Shown here piece after piece: positions 34,187 through 43,109 of a stretch of DNA of 64,000 nt. Each line of letters begins with the position of its first letter. The first letter of the stretch is position 1. The translations under genes were made by a program, and so were the position numbers. This stretch comes from Martinezella lusitana. GTDB taxonomy: Bacteria; Pseudomonadota; Alphaproteobacteria; Rhizobiales; Rhizobiaceae. The notes under the pieces were generated by a model. The model was not told where the DNA came from, made no database searches, and worked only from the letters and a program-made list of their open reading frames with translations. The stretch lies in assembly GCF_016901135.1 (NCBI RefSeq), contig NZ_JAFEVL010000045.1:124001-188000 (forward strand). The letters are read 5' to 3'.

Positions 34187-35329
34187 TCAAATCAATCCTC
34201 GCCGCGCCAGATTGCGCATCAGGTGCGATGCACCGAACGTCCAGGGCGAGCATTCCGTCGACAGGAGCACGCGGTTTCGCAGGGCGCCCAGCTTGTCGTT
34301 GGAGATGGTAACGACGTCGCCGACCTTGTGGGTGAAGCCCTGTCCGGGGGTGTCGCGGTCCTCGACCGGGGCGAAAAGCGTTCCCATGAACAGCACGAAG
34401 CCATCTGGATACTGATGATGGCGGCCGATGGTCTGGGAGACGAGGTCGAGGGGATCGCGGCTGATTTCCTTCATCGACGAGCGGCCATGCAGCACATAGT
34501 CGTCTTCGCCTTCGACCTTGAGGTCGAGATCGGCATTGCGCACATCGTCCAGCCCATAGCTCTCGTCGAACAGGCGGATGAACGGCCCGATCGAGCAGGA
34601 GGCATTGTTGTCCTTGGCCTTGCCGAGCAGCAGGGCCGACCGGCCCTCGACATCGCGGAGGTTGACGTCGTTGCCGAGTGTCGCGCCCTTGACCCTACCC
34701 TGGCCGTCGACGGCGAGTACGATTTCCGGCTCGGGATTGTTCCACTTGGAGATCGGATGCAGGCCGACATCGGCGCCTGGTCCGACCGAGGACATGACTT
34801 GAGACTTGGAAAAGACCTCGGCATCCGGGCCGATGCCGACTTCGAGATATTGCGACCAGACGCCCTCCTCGATCAGCGCCGCCTTGACTTTGGCTGCCTC
34901 GGCGGAACCGGCCTTCAGATTGCGCAGGCTGTCGCCGATCAGAGCGGTAACCTTGCCGCGGATGGATTCAGCAAGATCCGGATTGCCGGCAGCGCGTTCT
35001 TCGATGACGCGCTCGAGCATCGAGCGGGCGAAGGTGACGCCGCAGGCCTTGATCGCCTGTAGGTCGATGGGAGCGAGAAGATGGATGGCCGAGAGGTCGG
35101 CCTTGGCAGCCAGCAAGGCGTCGAGACCGGCGATAGCCTCACCCTTCTGCGCGCGGACGAAAGCGACCGGATCGTCGCGCTCCAGAAGATCGCGCGCGGT
35201 CGGTGCTTCCTTCGAGGTGATATCGTAAACGGTGCCGTTCCGGACGGTAACGAGGGCAGGGCCTTCGACATCGGGGCGCCAGATACGCCCGACGAAAGTG
35301 CCGGTGCTGAAAATGTCTGAGGTGGCCAT
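34187..35329 (-). CDS. Fumarylacetoacetate hydrolase family protein
   Basis: 380 residues with the FAH-fold catalytic region in the C-terminal two thirds: DAEVFSKSQVMSSVGPGADVGLH, NNPEPEIVLAVDGQGRVKGATLGNDVNLRDVEG (metal-binding Glu-x-Glu region) and ILMGTLFAPVEDRDTPGQGF-like. Family members cleave C-C bonds or hydrate/decarboxylate keto acids in sugar-acid and aromatic catabolism. The ATG is at 35329. It stands alone between the CYTH gene (convergent) and the alpha-galactoside operon, so its substrate cannot be told. Confidence 0.85.
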   Translation of the reverse strand: MATSDIFSTGTFVGRIWRPDVEGPALVTVRNGTVYDITSKEAPTARDLLERDDPVAFVRAQKGEAIAGLDALLAAKADLSAIHLLAPIDLQAIKACGVTFARSMLERVIEERAAGNPDLAESIRGKVTALIGDSLRNLKAGSAEAAKVKAALIEEGVWSQYLEVGIGPDAEVFSKSQVMSSVGPGADVGLHPISKWNNPEPEIVLAVDGQGRVKGATLGNDVNLRDVEGRSALLLGKAKDNNASCSIGPFIRLFDESYGLDDVRNADLDLKVEGEDDYVLHGRSSMKEISRDPLDLVSQTIGRHHQYPDGFVLFMGTLFAPVEDRDTPGQGFTHKVGDVVTISNDKLGALRNRVLLSTECSPWTFGASHLMRNLARRGLI

Positions 35330-35455
35330 GTCTTTGATCTCCCCTAAAATCTCGACCCGTTTCTAGCGCAGTCGACCCGGCTTTGCCATCCGGCATAGGC
35401 TTGTAATTCAGCGTGTTTTGGACATTCACCTTTTCCGGGCTGGCCAAAAATGTAA

Positions 35456-35480
35456 GGCCTCGCGGCAACGCCGCGAGGCC
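35456..35480 (-). terminator. Rho-independent terminator of the alpha-galactoside operon
   Basis: GGCCTCGCGGC (35456-35466) and GCCGCGAGGCC (35470-35480) make a perfect 11-bp stem with an AAC loop, 30 bases past the stop of the minus-strand GH4 gene. On the minus strand it is followed by TTACATTTTT. Confidence 0.75.
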
Positions 35481-35510
35481 CTTTAGGCCGCTAGCCGGGA
35501 GAGAGTGGCT

Positions 35511-36881
35511 TTAGGCGGCCTGAACCTTACGATTGCCGCGCGCCCATTCCGGCAGCCAATCGCCATGGGTCGCCAGCAGCTCGTCGACCAGCGACCAGAT
35601 CTGGTCGAGATCGAGCTCGGCGGCCGTGTGCGGATCCATCATCGCGGCGTGATAGATGTGCTCGCGATTTTCCGTCATCAGGGCCTTCACCGTCAGTTCC
35701 TGCACGTTGATGTTGGTGCGGATGAGCGCCGTCAGCTGCGGCGGCAGGTCGCCGATGAAGGTCGGCTGGATGCCGGAGGCATCGACCAGGCAGGGGACCT
35801 CGGCGGCGCAATTGTAGGGCAGCGACGTGATGCAGCCATTGTTGCGGACGTTGCCGTAGATGACGGAAGGTTCGCCGGTCCAGACCGAATTGATGATCGA
35901 CGATGCATATTCCTTCGATTGCTTGACCTCGATCTTGTCGGCCGTGCGATATTCTTCCGCCTGGTTCTTCCAACGGGCCACCTGCTCGATGCAGCGCTTC
36001 GGATATTCGTCGAGCGGAATGCCGAACTTCTCGATCAGATCCTCGCGGCCTTCCTTGATGAAGTAGGGCGTGTATTCGGCGAAATGCTCCGAGCTTTCGG
36101 TGACGAAGTAGCCGAGGCGCGTTAGCATCTCGTAGCGCACCTTGTTCGGGCAGCGCGGGTTCCAGCCAGGCTTGGGCGCGCGTCCCTCGCGATAGGCACG
36201 GACGAGATCGGGATAGAGGTTGCGATAGGAACCATCCGGCTGGCGGTGTTCGAATGCCAGATAGAAGGCCATGTGGTTGATGCCGGCTGAGCGATAACGG
36301 ATCTCGTCATAGGGGATGTCGAGATCATGGGCGAGTTCCATCGCCGTGCCCTGCACCGAATGGCAAAGCCCGACCTGCTTGATGGCTGGATACTTCTCGG
36401 CGATTGCCCAGGTGTTGATCGCCATCGGGTTCACATATTGCAGCATGATGGCCTGCGGGCAGACGGCGAGGATATCCTCGCAGATCTTCCAGAGATGCGG
36501 CACGGTGCGCAGGCCGCGCATGATGCCGCCGACGCCGAGCGTGTCGGCGATCGTCTGGCGCAAGCCGTATTTCTTCGGCACCTCGAAATCGGTGACCGTG
36601 CAGGGCTCGTAGCCGCCGATCTGGAAGGCGACGACGACGAAATGGGCGCCTTCCAGCGCCTTGCGCTGATCGGTGAAAATCTCGACCGTGGCCGGCGCCC
36701 CGAGCGTAGAGGCCAGTTTGCGGGCCACGATGGCGCTTTCTTCCAGCCGCTGCTGATTGATGTCCATCAGCGCTATTCTTGCGCCCGCAAGGGCAGGGCG
36801 CTGCAAGACGTCGCCGATGATGTTTTTCATGAAGACGGTCGAGCCGGCCCCGATAAATGTGATCTTGGGAGTGCCTGTCAT
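35511..36881 (-). CDS. GH4 alpha-galactosidase / alpha-glucosidase (MelA-like)
   Basis: 456-residue NAD- and metal-dependent family 4 glycosidase, cytoplasmic, cleaving alpha-galactosides such as melibiose or raffinose after uptake. It begins with the NAD-binding ITFIGAGSTVFMKNIIGDV. The metal ligands are Cys in GLCHSVQGTAMEL and His in GINHMAFYLAFEH, and NPMAINTWA is conserved. It is close in length to E. coli MelA (about 451). ATG 36881 has GGAG upstream. It is the last gene of the minus-strand operon; a second, dissimilar GH4 gene begins the operon. Confidence 0.9.
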   Translation of the reverse strand: MTGTPKITFIGAGSTVFMKNIIGDVLQRPALAGARIALMDINQQRLEESAIVARKLASTLGAPATVEIFTDQRKALEGAHFVVVAFQIGGYEPCTVTDFEVPKKYGLRQTIADTLGVGGIMRGLRTVPHLWKICEDILAVCPQAIMLQYVNPMAINTWAIAEKYPAIKQVGLCHSVQGTAMELAHDLDIPYDEIRYRSAGINHMAFYLAFEHRQPDGSYRNLYPDLVRAYREGRAPKPGWNPRCPNKVRYEMLTRLGYFVTESSEHFAEYTPYFIKEGREDLIEKFGIPLDEYPKRCIEQVARWKNQAEEYRTADKIEVKQSKEYASSIINSVWTGEPSVIYGNVRNNGCITSLPYNCAAEVPCLVDASGIQPTFIGDLPPQLTALIRTNINVQELTVKALMTENREHIYHAAMMDPHTAAELDLDQIWSLVDELLATHGDWLPEWARGNRKVQAA

Positions 36882-36899
36882 ATAAAAATCTCCTGGATG

Positions 36900-38570
36900 C
36901 TAGGAAGCTACCTCGAACGCCGCTCTGACAAGGCGTTCGGTGTAGGCGGTCTTGGGATGGGACAGAACCTCTTCGACCGGCCCTTCTTCCATGATCTTGC
37001 CGTGCTGCATGACGATGACGCGATGGCAAAGGGCGCGGACGACCTTGAGGTCGTGGGAAATGAAGAGATAGCTCAGGCCCCGCTCGTCCTGCAGCTTGCG
37101 CAGGAGATCGATGATCTGGGCCTGGACGGAAAGATCGAGCGCCGAGGTCGGCTCGTCGAGAAGAATGAATTCCGGCTCGAGCGCGATGGCACGGGCAATG
37201 GCGATGCGCTGGCGCTGGCCGCCGGAAAATTCGTGCGGGAAGCGCGAGAGGATATTGGCGGGCATGCCGGAGCTGACGAGCGCGTCCTTCACGCGTTCCA
37301 GCCGCTCGGCCCTGTTCGCGCCGATGTTGTTAACCACCAGCCCTTCGCCGATGATCTGGCCGATGGTCATGCGCGGATTGAGCGAGGAGAAGGGATCCTG
37401 AAAGACCACCTGCATGCGGGAACGCAGCGGTCGCATCTCGGCCCGCGAGCGGCCGTGGATTGCCTGTCCGTCGAAGTAGATCTCGCCGCTATCGGCGTCG
37501 ATGAGACGCAACAGCGCCTGGCCGAAGGTAGTCTTGCCGGAACCGGATTCGCCGACCAGCCCAAGCGTTTCATGGCGGCGCAGTTCGAGGTTGAGGCCGT
37601 CGACGGCGACAAGCTCGCGCATATCAGGCTTGAAGAAGGTGCCGTGGCGCAGCATGAAGGCGACCTTGACGGATTTGCCCTCGAGAACCGTGCCGCAGTC
37701 CGGTGGCAGCGGTTTCGCCTGCCCGTGCGGCTCCGACGACAGGAGATGCTGCGTGTAGGGATGTTGCGGATGTAAAAACAGCTCTTCGGTCCTGTTGTGC
37801 TCGCGCATCTCGCCATGCTGCATGACATAGACATAGTCGGAGAATTGCCGCACGACCGTCAGGTCATGCGTGATCAGGATCACCGCCATGCCGAGCTGCT
37901 TCTGCAAGTCGCGGATCAGGTTTAGGATCTGCGCCTGCACGGTCACGTCGAGCGCGGTCGTCGGCTCGTCGGCGATCAGCACGTCCGGGTCGTTGGCCAG
38001 CGCCATGGCGATCATGACGCGCTGGCGCTGGCCGCCCGATAGCTGATGCGGATATTGCATCAGCCGGGCCTCGGGATCGGGGATCCGGACCTGCTTGAGC
38101 AGGTCCAGCGCCTTTTTCTGGGCTTCGCGGCGGCCGATCTTGCGGTGGACACGGATCGCCTCGACGATCTGGCCGCCGATCGTATAGATCGGGTTGAGCG
38201 AGCTCATCGGCTCCTGGAAAATCATCGAGATACGATCGCCCCGCAGCTGCCGGCGGGCACGCTCCGAAAATTTCAGCACATTCTTGCCGTCATAATGGAT
38301 GGTGGACTTGTCCGAGACGACGGCGCGCTTGGTCAGCAACCCCATTACGGTGCGGGCCGTCACCGATTTTCCCGAGCCGGATTCGCCGACGATGGCGATG
38401 GTTTCTCCCCGATAGAGCTGGAAGGAGATATCCTTGACGGCATCGACGATGCCATCCTCGACCTTGAACTTGACGGCGACATTGCGGGCGTCGATGACGG
38501 GAGCCACAGCCTTGTCTGCGGCGTCGAGGCGGATGTCGGGAGCGAATGGATTGACGAGTGCGAGAGACAT
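36900..38570 (-). CDS. agpD: ABC importer ATPase, two fused domains (AgpD-like)
   Basis: About 556 residues with two peptide-type ATPase domains: GESGSGKS, LSGGQRQRVMIAMAL and VLIADEPTTALD, then a second GESGSGKT, FSGGQRQRIAIARAI and FILLDEPTSALD. The ATG at 38570 has GAGGAAA 6 bases upstream and is preferred to the frame-open 38627. It energises uptake of alpha-galactosides by the agp permeases. The name is given by synteny with the S. meliloti agp operon. Confidence 0.82.
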   Translation of the reverse strand: MSLALVNPFAPDIRLDAADKAVAPVIDARNVAVKFKVEDGIVDAVKDISFQLYRGETIAIVGESGSGKSVTARTVMGLLTKRAVVSDKSTIHYDGKNVLKFSERARRQLRGDRISMIFQEPMSSLNPIYTIGGQIVEAIRVHRKIGRREAQKKALDLLKQVRIPDPEARLMQYPHQLSGGQRQRVMIAMALANDPDVLIADEPTTALDVTVQAQILNLIRDLQKQLGMAVILITHDLTVVRQFSDYVYVMQHGEMREHNRTEELFLHPQHPYTQHLLSSEPHGQAKPLPPDCGTVLEGKSVKVAFMLRHGTFFKPDMRELVAVDGLNLELRRHETLGLVGESGSGKTTFGQALLRLIDADSGEIYFDGQAIHGRSRAEMRPLRSRMQVVFQDPFSSLNPRMTIGQIIGEGLVVNNIGANRAERLERVKDALVSSGMPANILSRFPHEFSGGQRQRIAIARAIALEPEFILLDEPTSALDLSVQAQIIDLLRKLQDERGLSYLFISHDLKVVRALCHRVIVMQHGKIMEEGPVEEVLSHPKTAYTERLVRAAFEVAS

Positions 38571-38583
38571 ATCCGGTTTCCTC

Positions 38584-39711
38584 TCAATAGGGATCGATCG
38601 CATCGCGCAAGCCATCGCCGAGTGCATTGAAGGCGAAGACGGTAACGAGAACGAAGGCGACGGGTGAGAGGATCCAGGGGTAGGAGCCGATGACCGAATA
38701 GGTCGAGGTGTCCTGCAGCATCAAGCCCCACGAAATCAGCGGCGGCTTGACCGCAAAGCCGAGGAAACCCAGGAAGGATTCGAGCAGCACCACGCTTGGG
38801 ATCGCGAGCGTCACGGCGACGATGACGTGGCTCATGACGTTGGGGAATATGTGCTGCAGGATGATGCGCCGGTCGGTCGCTCCGACCGCCATGGCTGCCC
38901 GCACATATTCGATCCTCGCCAGCGCCAGCGTCTTGCCGCGCACCTCGCGTGACATCTGCGCCCAGCCGAGCGCCGACATGACGATGATGACGAAGGCGAG
39001 GAAGACATTGGTCGGCGCCGTCACCGGTATGAGTGAGGTCAGCGCCAGGTAGAGCGGCAGTTGCGGGAAGGCCAGAACCACTTCGACGAAGCGCTGGATC
39101 CAGGCGTCGAGCGTGCCGCCGTAATAACCGGAAATCATCCCGACCGTCGTGCCGACGATGGTAACGATGGCAACCACCGTCAAGGCGATCATCAGCGAGA
39201 TGCGCGAGCCGTAGATGGCGCGTGACAGGATATCCCGGCCGAATTTGTCCGTGCCGAGGAAGTGCACGGGTCCGCCGTCGGTCGTGCCGAAGAGATGCCG
39301 GTCGCCGGGGATCAGGCCGAAGAGATAATAGGGCGCGCCCTTGACGAAAAGGCCGAGTGGGCGCGGATTGTCATAGTCCGGGCCGACGATCGGCTGGAAC
39401 GTCACCGGATCGAGGTCGCTTGTCTCGGCCAGCGCGTAGACGCGGGGCTGAAAGACGAAATTACCGTCCTTGTCATGAAAGCTGATGACCTGCGGCGGCG
39501 CAAAGCCGCTATCGGTCGCCTTTGGATCGAGCGGTGCGATGAATTCGGCGAAGATCGACATCAACAGCAGCAGGATGACGAGGATGAGGCCGCCCATGCC
39601 GGTCCAGGAGCGCTTCAGGCGGCGCCAGACCAGCGCCATGTAGCTCTCATTGCCGCGCTTGTGCTTGATCGTTTCATCGGGCGGGGGCGGGGAGTTGCTG
39701 AAGGCGAGCAT
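38584..39711 (-). CDS. agpC: Peptide-type ABC importer permease (AgpC-like)
   Basis: 375-residue DppC-family permease. A TM helix at about 39-60 (GGLILVILLLLMSIFAEFIAP), then a long periplasmic loop, then HFLGTDKFGRDILSRAIYGSRISL. The EAA-loop equivalent is EYVRAAMAVGATDRRIILQHIFPNVMSHVIV. Its start codon overlaps the stop of the upstream permease gene by one base (TAATG). Confidence 0.84.
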   Translation of the reverse strand: MLAFSNSPPPPDETIKHKRGNESYMALVWRRLKRSWTGMGGLILVILLLLMSIFAEFIAPLDPKATDSGFAPPQVISFHDKDGNFVFQPRVYALAETSDLDPVTFQPIVGPDYDNPRPLGLFVKGAPYYLFGLIPGDRHLFGTTDGGPVHFLGTDKFGRDILSRAIYGSRISLMIALTVVAIVTIVGTTVGMISGYYGGTLDAWIQRFVEVVLAFPQLPLYLALTSLIPVTAPTNVFLAFVIIVMSALGWAQMSREVRGKTLALARIEYVRAAMAVGATDRRIILQHIFPNVMSHVIVAVTLAIPSVVLLESFLGFLGFAVKPPLISWGLMLQDTSTYSVIGSYPWILSPVAFVLVTVFAFNALGDGLRDAIDPY

Positions 39712-40721
39712 TAGTGGATCCCTCCCTGTTGGCGCACGCGCGGATCAAGCAGCGCAAGCAGCATGTCGGCGATGATGTTGCCGATGATGAGGGTTGCCGA
39801 AAGCACCAGCATGAAGGTGGCGGTGACATAGACGTCGCCGACCGCCATGGAGCCGACGATCGCCGGGCCTACGGTCGGCAAGGTGAAGATAATTGCGGTC
39901 TCGATTTCGCCCGTCAGCATGTAGGGCAGCACCACGCCCTGATACATGACCAACGGGTGCAGCGCGTTCGGCACAGCATGGCGCATGACCACGGCGGCGC
40001 CGGAAAGGCCTTTGGCGCGCGCGGTCTCGACATATTGCGCGTTCAGCGTATCGAGCAGGTTGCCGCGCATGATGCGCATATTGTAGGCGAGCCCGCCGAA
40101 GGTGGCGATCGCCACGACAGGCCAGACATGCTTGACAAGATCGGCGAACTTGCCCCAGGACCAGGGCGCACCGCCATATTGCGGCGAGAAGAAGCTGCCG
40201 ATTTCCGAGACATTGAGCTGGAAGACGAGGATATAGACGATGATCAGCGCCATCAGGAAGCGCGGCACCGTCATGCCGAGGAAGGATATGCCTGAGAGCA
40301 GGCTGTCGACCCAGCTATATTGCCGCGTCGCTGCCCATATGCCGAAACCGATGCCGAGAATGGACGCCAGGATATGACACACCAGGGCTAGCGCCAGCGT
40401 TCTGGGCAGGCGTTCGCCGACAACGTCCGCGACCGGTTTGTTGTAGAACATGCTGTAGCCGAAATCGCCCCTGGTGACGATGCCGCCGATCCAGTTGACG
40501 TATTGGACGACCATCGGTTTGTCGAGCCCGTGTTCGCGGCGGTAGACCTGTGCCTGCGCGTCGGCCTGTGCGAAGGATGCGCCGCCCTGGTTCATCAATT
40601 GCGAGCGGATGTAATCGGCATAGTCGCCCGGTGGCGCCTGTATGATGGCGAAAGTTACCACGCTCAGGATGAAGAGCACGGGGATGGCAGAGGCTATGCG
40701 AACGAGCAGGAATCGTAACAT
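39711..40721 (-). CDS. agpB: Peptide-type ABC importer permease (AgpB-like)
   Basis: 336-residue DppB-family permease beginning MLRFLLVRIASAIPVLFILSVVTFAI. It shows REHGLDKPMVVQYVNWIGG in the first periplasmic loop and QYVETARAKGLSGAAVVMRHAVPNAL as the EAA loop. It pairs with AgpC. It lies between the SBP gene (161 bases upstream) and agpC. Confidence 0.84.
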   Translation of the reverse strand: MLRFLLVRIASAIPVLFILSVVTFAIIQAPPGDYADYIRSQLMNQGGASFAQADAQAQVYRREHGLDKPMVVQYVNWIGGIVTRGDFGYSMFYNKPVADVVGERLPRTLALALVCHILASILGIGFGIWAATRQYSWVDSLLSGISFLGMTVPRFLMALIIVYILVFQLNVSEIGSFFSPQYGGAPWSWGKFADLVKHVWPVVAIATFGGLAYNMRIMRGNLLDTLNAQYVETARAKGLSGAAVVMRHAVPNALHPLVMYQGVVLPYMLTGEIETAIIFTLPTVGPAIVGSMAVGDVYVTATFMLVLSATLIIGNIIADMLLALLDPRVRQQGGIH

Positions 40722-40882
40722 GGGACGGTTCGCTTCTCTTGATGCTGGCGGCTGCCCCGATCCGTCAGGGACGGCAAGCGCCGGCGGTGTTCAGTTCGGC
40801 CGGCGGGCGAGCCGCCGGAATGCTTGATGTCCGATTGGCAGCCGGTGGATGGCCGGCTGCCGCACGTGGGGGCTGGTCGACC

Positions 40883-42970
40883 CTATTTGATCGGACCGGC
40901 GCTGCCTGGCGCACCCGGAAGCTCCTGCGGGAACAGCTCGTATTTGCCCTGCTTGTCCGCAGCTACCCAAAGGCGCTCGCGAATGATGGAGTCCTCCGCC
41001 CAGTTGAAGAGGAAGATCGGTGTGCCGGGGGGAACATTCGAGAAGCGTTTGTTGATGATGAGCGCACCCGGATATTCGGTCAGACCGATATTGTAGAGAT
41101 GCCCGGTGGAGATCTTCTGAAACTGCTTCATCAGAGCCACGCGCTCATCGTTATCCTTCGAAGTGGTGAACTTGTTGACGATATCGACCATGTCCTTTTC
41201 GAAGGGCATCAGGTCCAACTGGCCGCTTTCGGGGGCGCGATGGTTCCAACTCGTGCGCGGGCCGACCGGGGCAAGCTGTTCGGTGTTCTGCACGACCGAC
41301 GCCAGCTCCGTGGTGTTGCGTCGGACCATCCAGTCGAAGCGACCGCCGTAGTTGGCGTCGTCACGCTTCGGGCCGTCGAGCGCGTTGATGATGACGCGGA
41401 GCCCGAGCTTTTCCATCTGGGCCACGACACCCTCGGCAAGGCTCTTGTCGGTGGTGTAGTCGTTGTTGACCAGGAGGGTGATTTCGACATCCTTGCCGCC
41501 GTTGGCGGTGGCCGGGAAGTTGACGATGCCGTCGCCGTCGGTGTCCTTCAGCCCGGCCTTTGCCAGTTCGGCCTTCGCCCCGGCAAGATCGAACGGGTAA
41601 TAGACGGTGGAATTGCGGTCATAGAAGCTGCTGCCGGAGGACAGGCCGCCCGGATAGATCGCCGTGAACGGACCCTTGACCAGCGACTCGCCGATCGCCT
41701 TGCGGTCGAGCGCCATGGTGACGGCCTTGCGGAAATCCTCGTTGCGGTTCAGCTCGCGGACGGACTGACTGCGCGCATCCGGGGCGCCCCAGCCGTTGGC
41801 GGAGAAATTCATCTGCAGGTTATAGCCGATGAGGCGAGGGCCGAAGGCCAGACGTGACGGCGCATCGGGCTGTGCTGCCCGCTTCAGCGAGGCGACGAAA
41901 TTTTCCGGCTGTTCGAGGTTCGACAGATCGCCGGAGCCGGCAACCGCCTGCACGTCGCGATCCGCCCAGGTCGAAAGCTTATAGTGCAGTTCGTTGAGGT
42001 AAGGCAGCTGATTGCCCTTCTCGTCGACCTTCCAGTAGTAAGGGTTGCGGCGCATGACGATGATATCGTCGGACCGATATTCGACCGGCACCCAGCCACC
42101 CATGACCGGCATGTTCATATATTCAGGCGGGAAAGCGTTCTTGAACTGGTCGTAGGTGTTCTTCGAATATTTCGGATGCTGCGGCTTCAGGATATGCGAC
42201 GGGCCTGGGCAGAAATTGGGATAGGCCATCGTGTAGAGATACTGCTTCGGGAAGGCATCCTTGAAGGTCCACTCGATCGTATAGTCGTCGATCTTCTTCA
42301 AGGTCGTGCCGGCGCCGAAAGCTTCCGGCGAAGCGCCGCCACCGAGCGGAGAGACATTCGGATCGATGACTTCATCTTCCCAATAGAACATGATGTCGTC
42401 GGCGTTGAAGGGCACGCCATCGGACCATTTCGCACCTTCGATCAGATGCATGGTGAGCTTATGGCCGTCCGGCGACCATTCCCAGCCTTTGGCGAGGTTC
42501 GGCAGCGGTTCGGTATCTTTCGCCTCGACCTGGAACAGCGGCGCGGTGCGTGTCAGGCACTCGGACAGACCGATATCGATGCCGCCCCAGCCCTGGGTCT
42601 GGCCGGCGCCATAGTTCCAGCCTTCCGGTCGGCCGCCGATCACATGGCGAAGCGTGTCGCCGTAGACACCGATGCCGTCGGGCATGTTGCCGGTCTTGAA
42701 GACAAGCGGCTCCTTCGGCAGACGATCCTTGACCGGCGGCAGCTTGCCGGTCTTGACGAAGTTGTCGGTGACCCAGGCGGGTTCGTGATACTCCGGCAGC
42801 GCCTTGAACTCCAGTATGGAGCTGCGCTCGACATATTTGATCTTTCCTTCCGCCGGAAAGACCGGTGGAACGGGTGGCACTGTCGGCTCGGCTGCATAGG
42901 CGCTGATGGCGATTGCGGATGTGGCAATCGTCAACGCGGCAAGAAGGCCGATCGGTCGAAAATGTCTCAT
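40883..42970 (-). CDS. agpA: Periplasmic alpha-galactoside-binding protein (AgpA-like, family 5 SBP)
   Basis: About 695 residues, long for an SBP. Signal peptide MRHFRPIGLLAALTIATSAIAISAYA, cleavage near residue 26. Family 5 features: GHKLTMHLIEGAKWSDGVPF, DDIMFYWEDEV, NEDFRKAVTMALDRKAIGESL. In S. meliloti AgpA is a periplasmic binding protein needed for melibiose and raffinose use; location between two GH4 genes and peptide-type permeases fits that role. ATG 42970 is chosen as the start of the signal peptide. Confidence 0.84.
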   Translation of the reverse strand: MRHFRPIGLLAALTIATSAIAISAYAAEPTVPPVPPVFPAEGKIKYVERSSILEFKALPEYHEPAWVTDNFVKTGKLPPVKDRLPKEPLVFKTGNMPDGIGVYGDTLRHVIGGRPEGWNYGAGQTQGWGGIDIGLSECLTRTAPLFQVEAKDTEPLPNLAKGWEWSPDGHKLTMHLIEGAKWSDGVPFNADDIMFYWEDEVIDPNVSPLGGGASPEAFGAGTTLKKIDDYTIEWTFKDAFPKQYLYTMAYPNFCPGPSHILKPQHPKYSKNTYDQFKNAFPPEYMNMPVMGGWVPVEYRSDDIIVMRRNPYYWKVDEKGNQLPYLNELHYKLSTWADRDVQAVAGSGDLSNLEQPENFVASLKRAAQPDAPSRLAFGPRLIGYNLQMNFSANGWGAPDARSQSVRELNRNEDFRKAVTMALDRKAIGESLVKGPFTAIYPGGLSSGSSFYDRNSTVYYPFDLAGAKAELAKAGLKDTDGDGIVNFPATANGGKDVEITLLVNNDYTTDKSLAEGVVAQMEKLGLRVIINALDGPKRDDANYGGRFDWMVRRNTTELASVVQNTEQLAPVGPRTSWNHRAPESGQLDLMPFEKDMVDIVNKFTTSKDNDERVALMKQFQKISTGHLYNIGLTEYPGALIINKRFSNVPPGTPIFLFNWAEDSIIRERLWVAADKQGKYELFPQELPGAPGSAGPIK

Positions 42971-43109
42971 CTTGTTCTCTCTCCCATTATCGCGAGCGTT
43001 CCCTTTGAGGCGCCGCGTTCCTCCAGCATAGCGGGAAATGGCCGTCTGGCGGCGGCGGACCTCCCCTGAAGTCACCGCCGCTTGGCCTATTTCCCAAATC
43101 CTGCCTGCA

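Noticed and set aside
36327..37775. 482-codon plus-strand frame across the GH4 and agpD genes
   Set aside because: Spans the ends of two real minus-strand genes with strong motifs, so it cannot be a real product.
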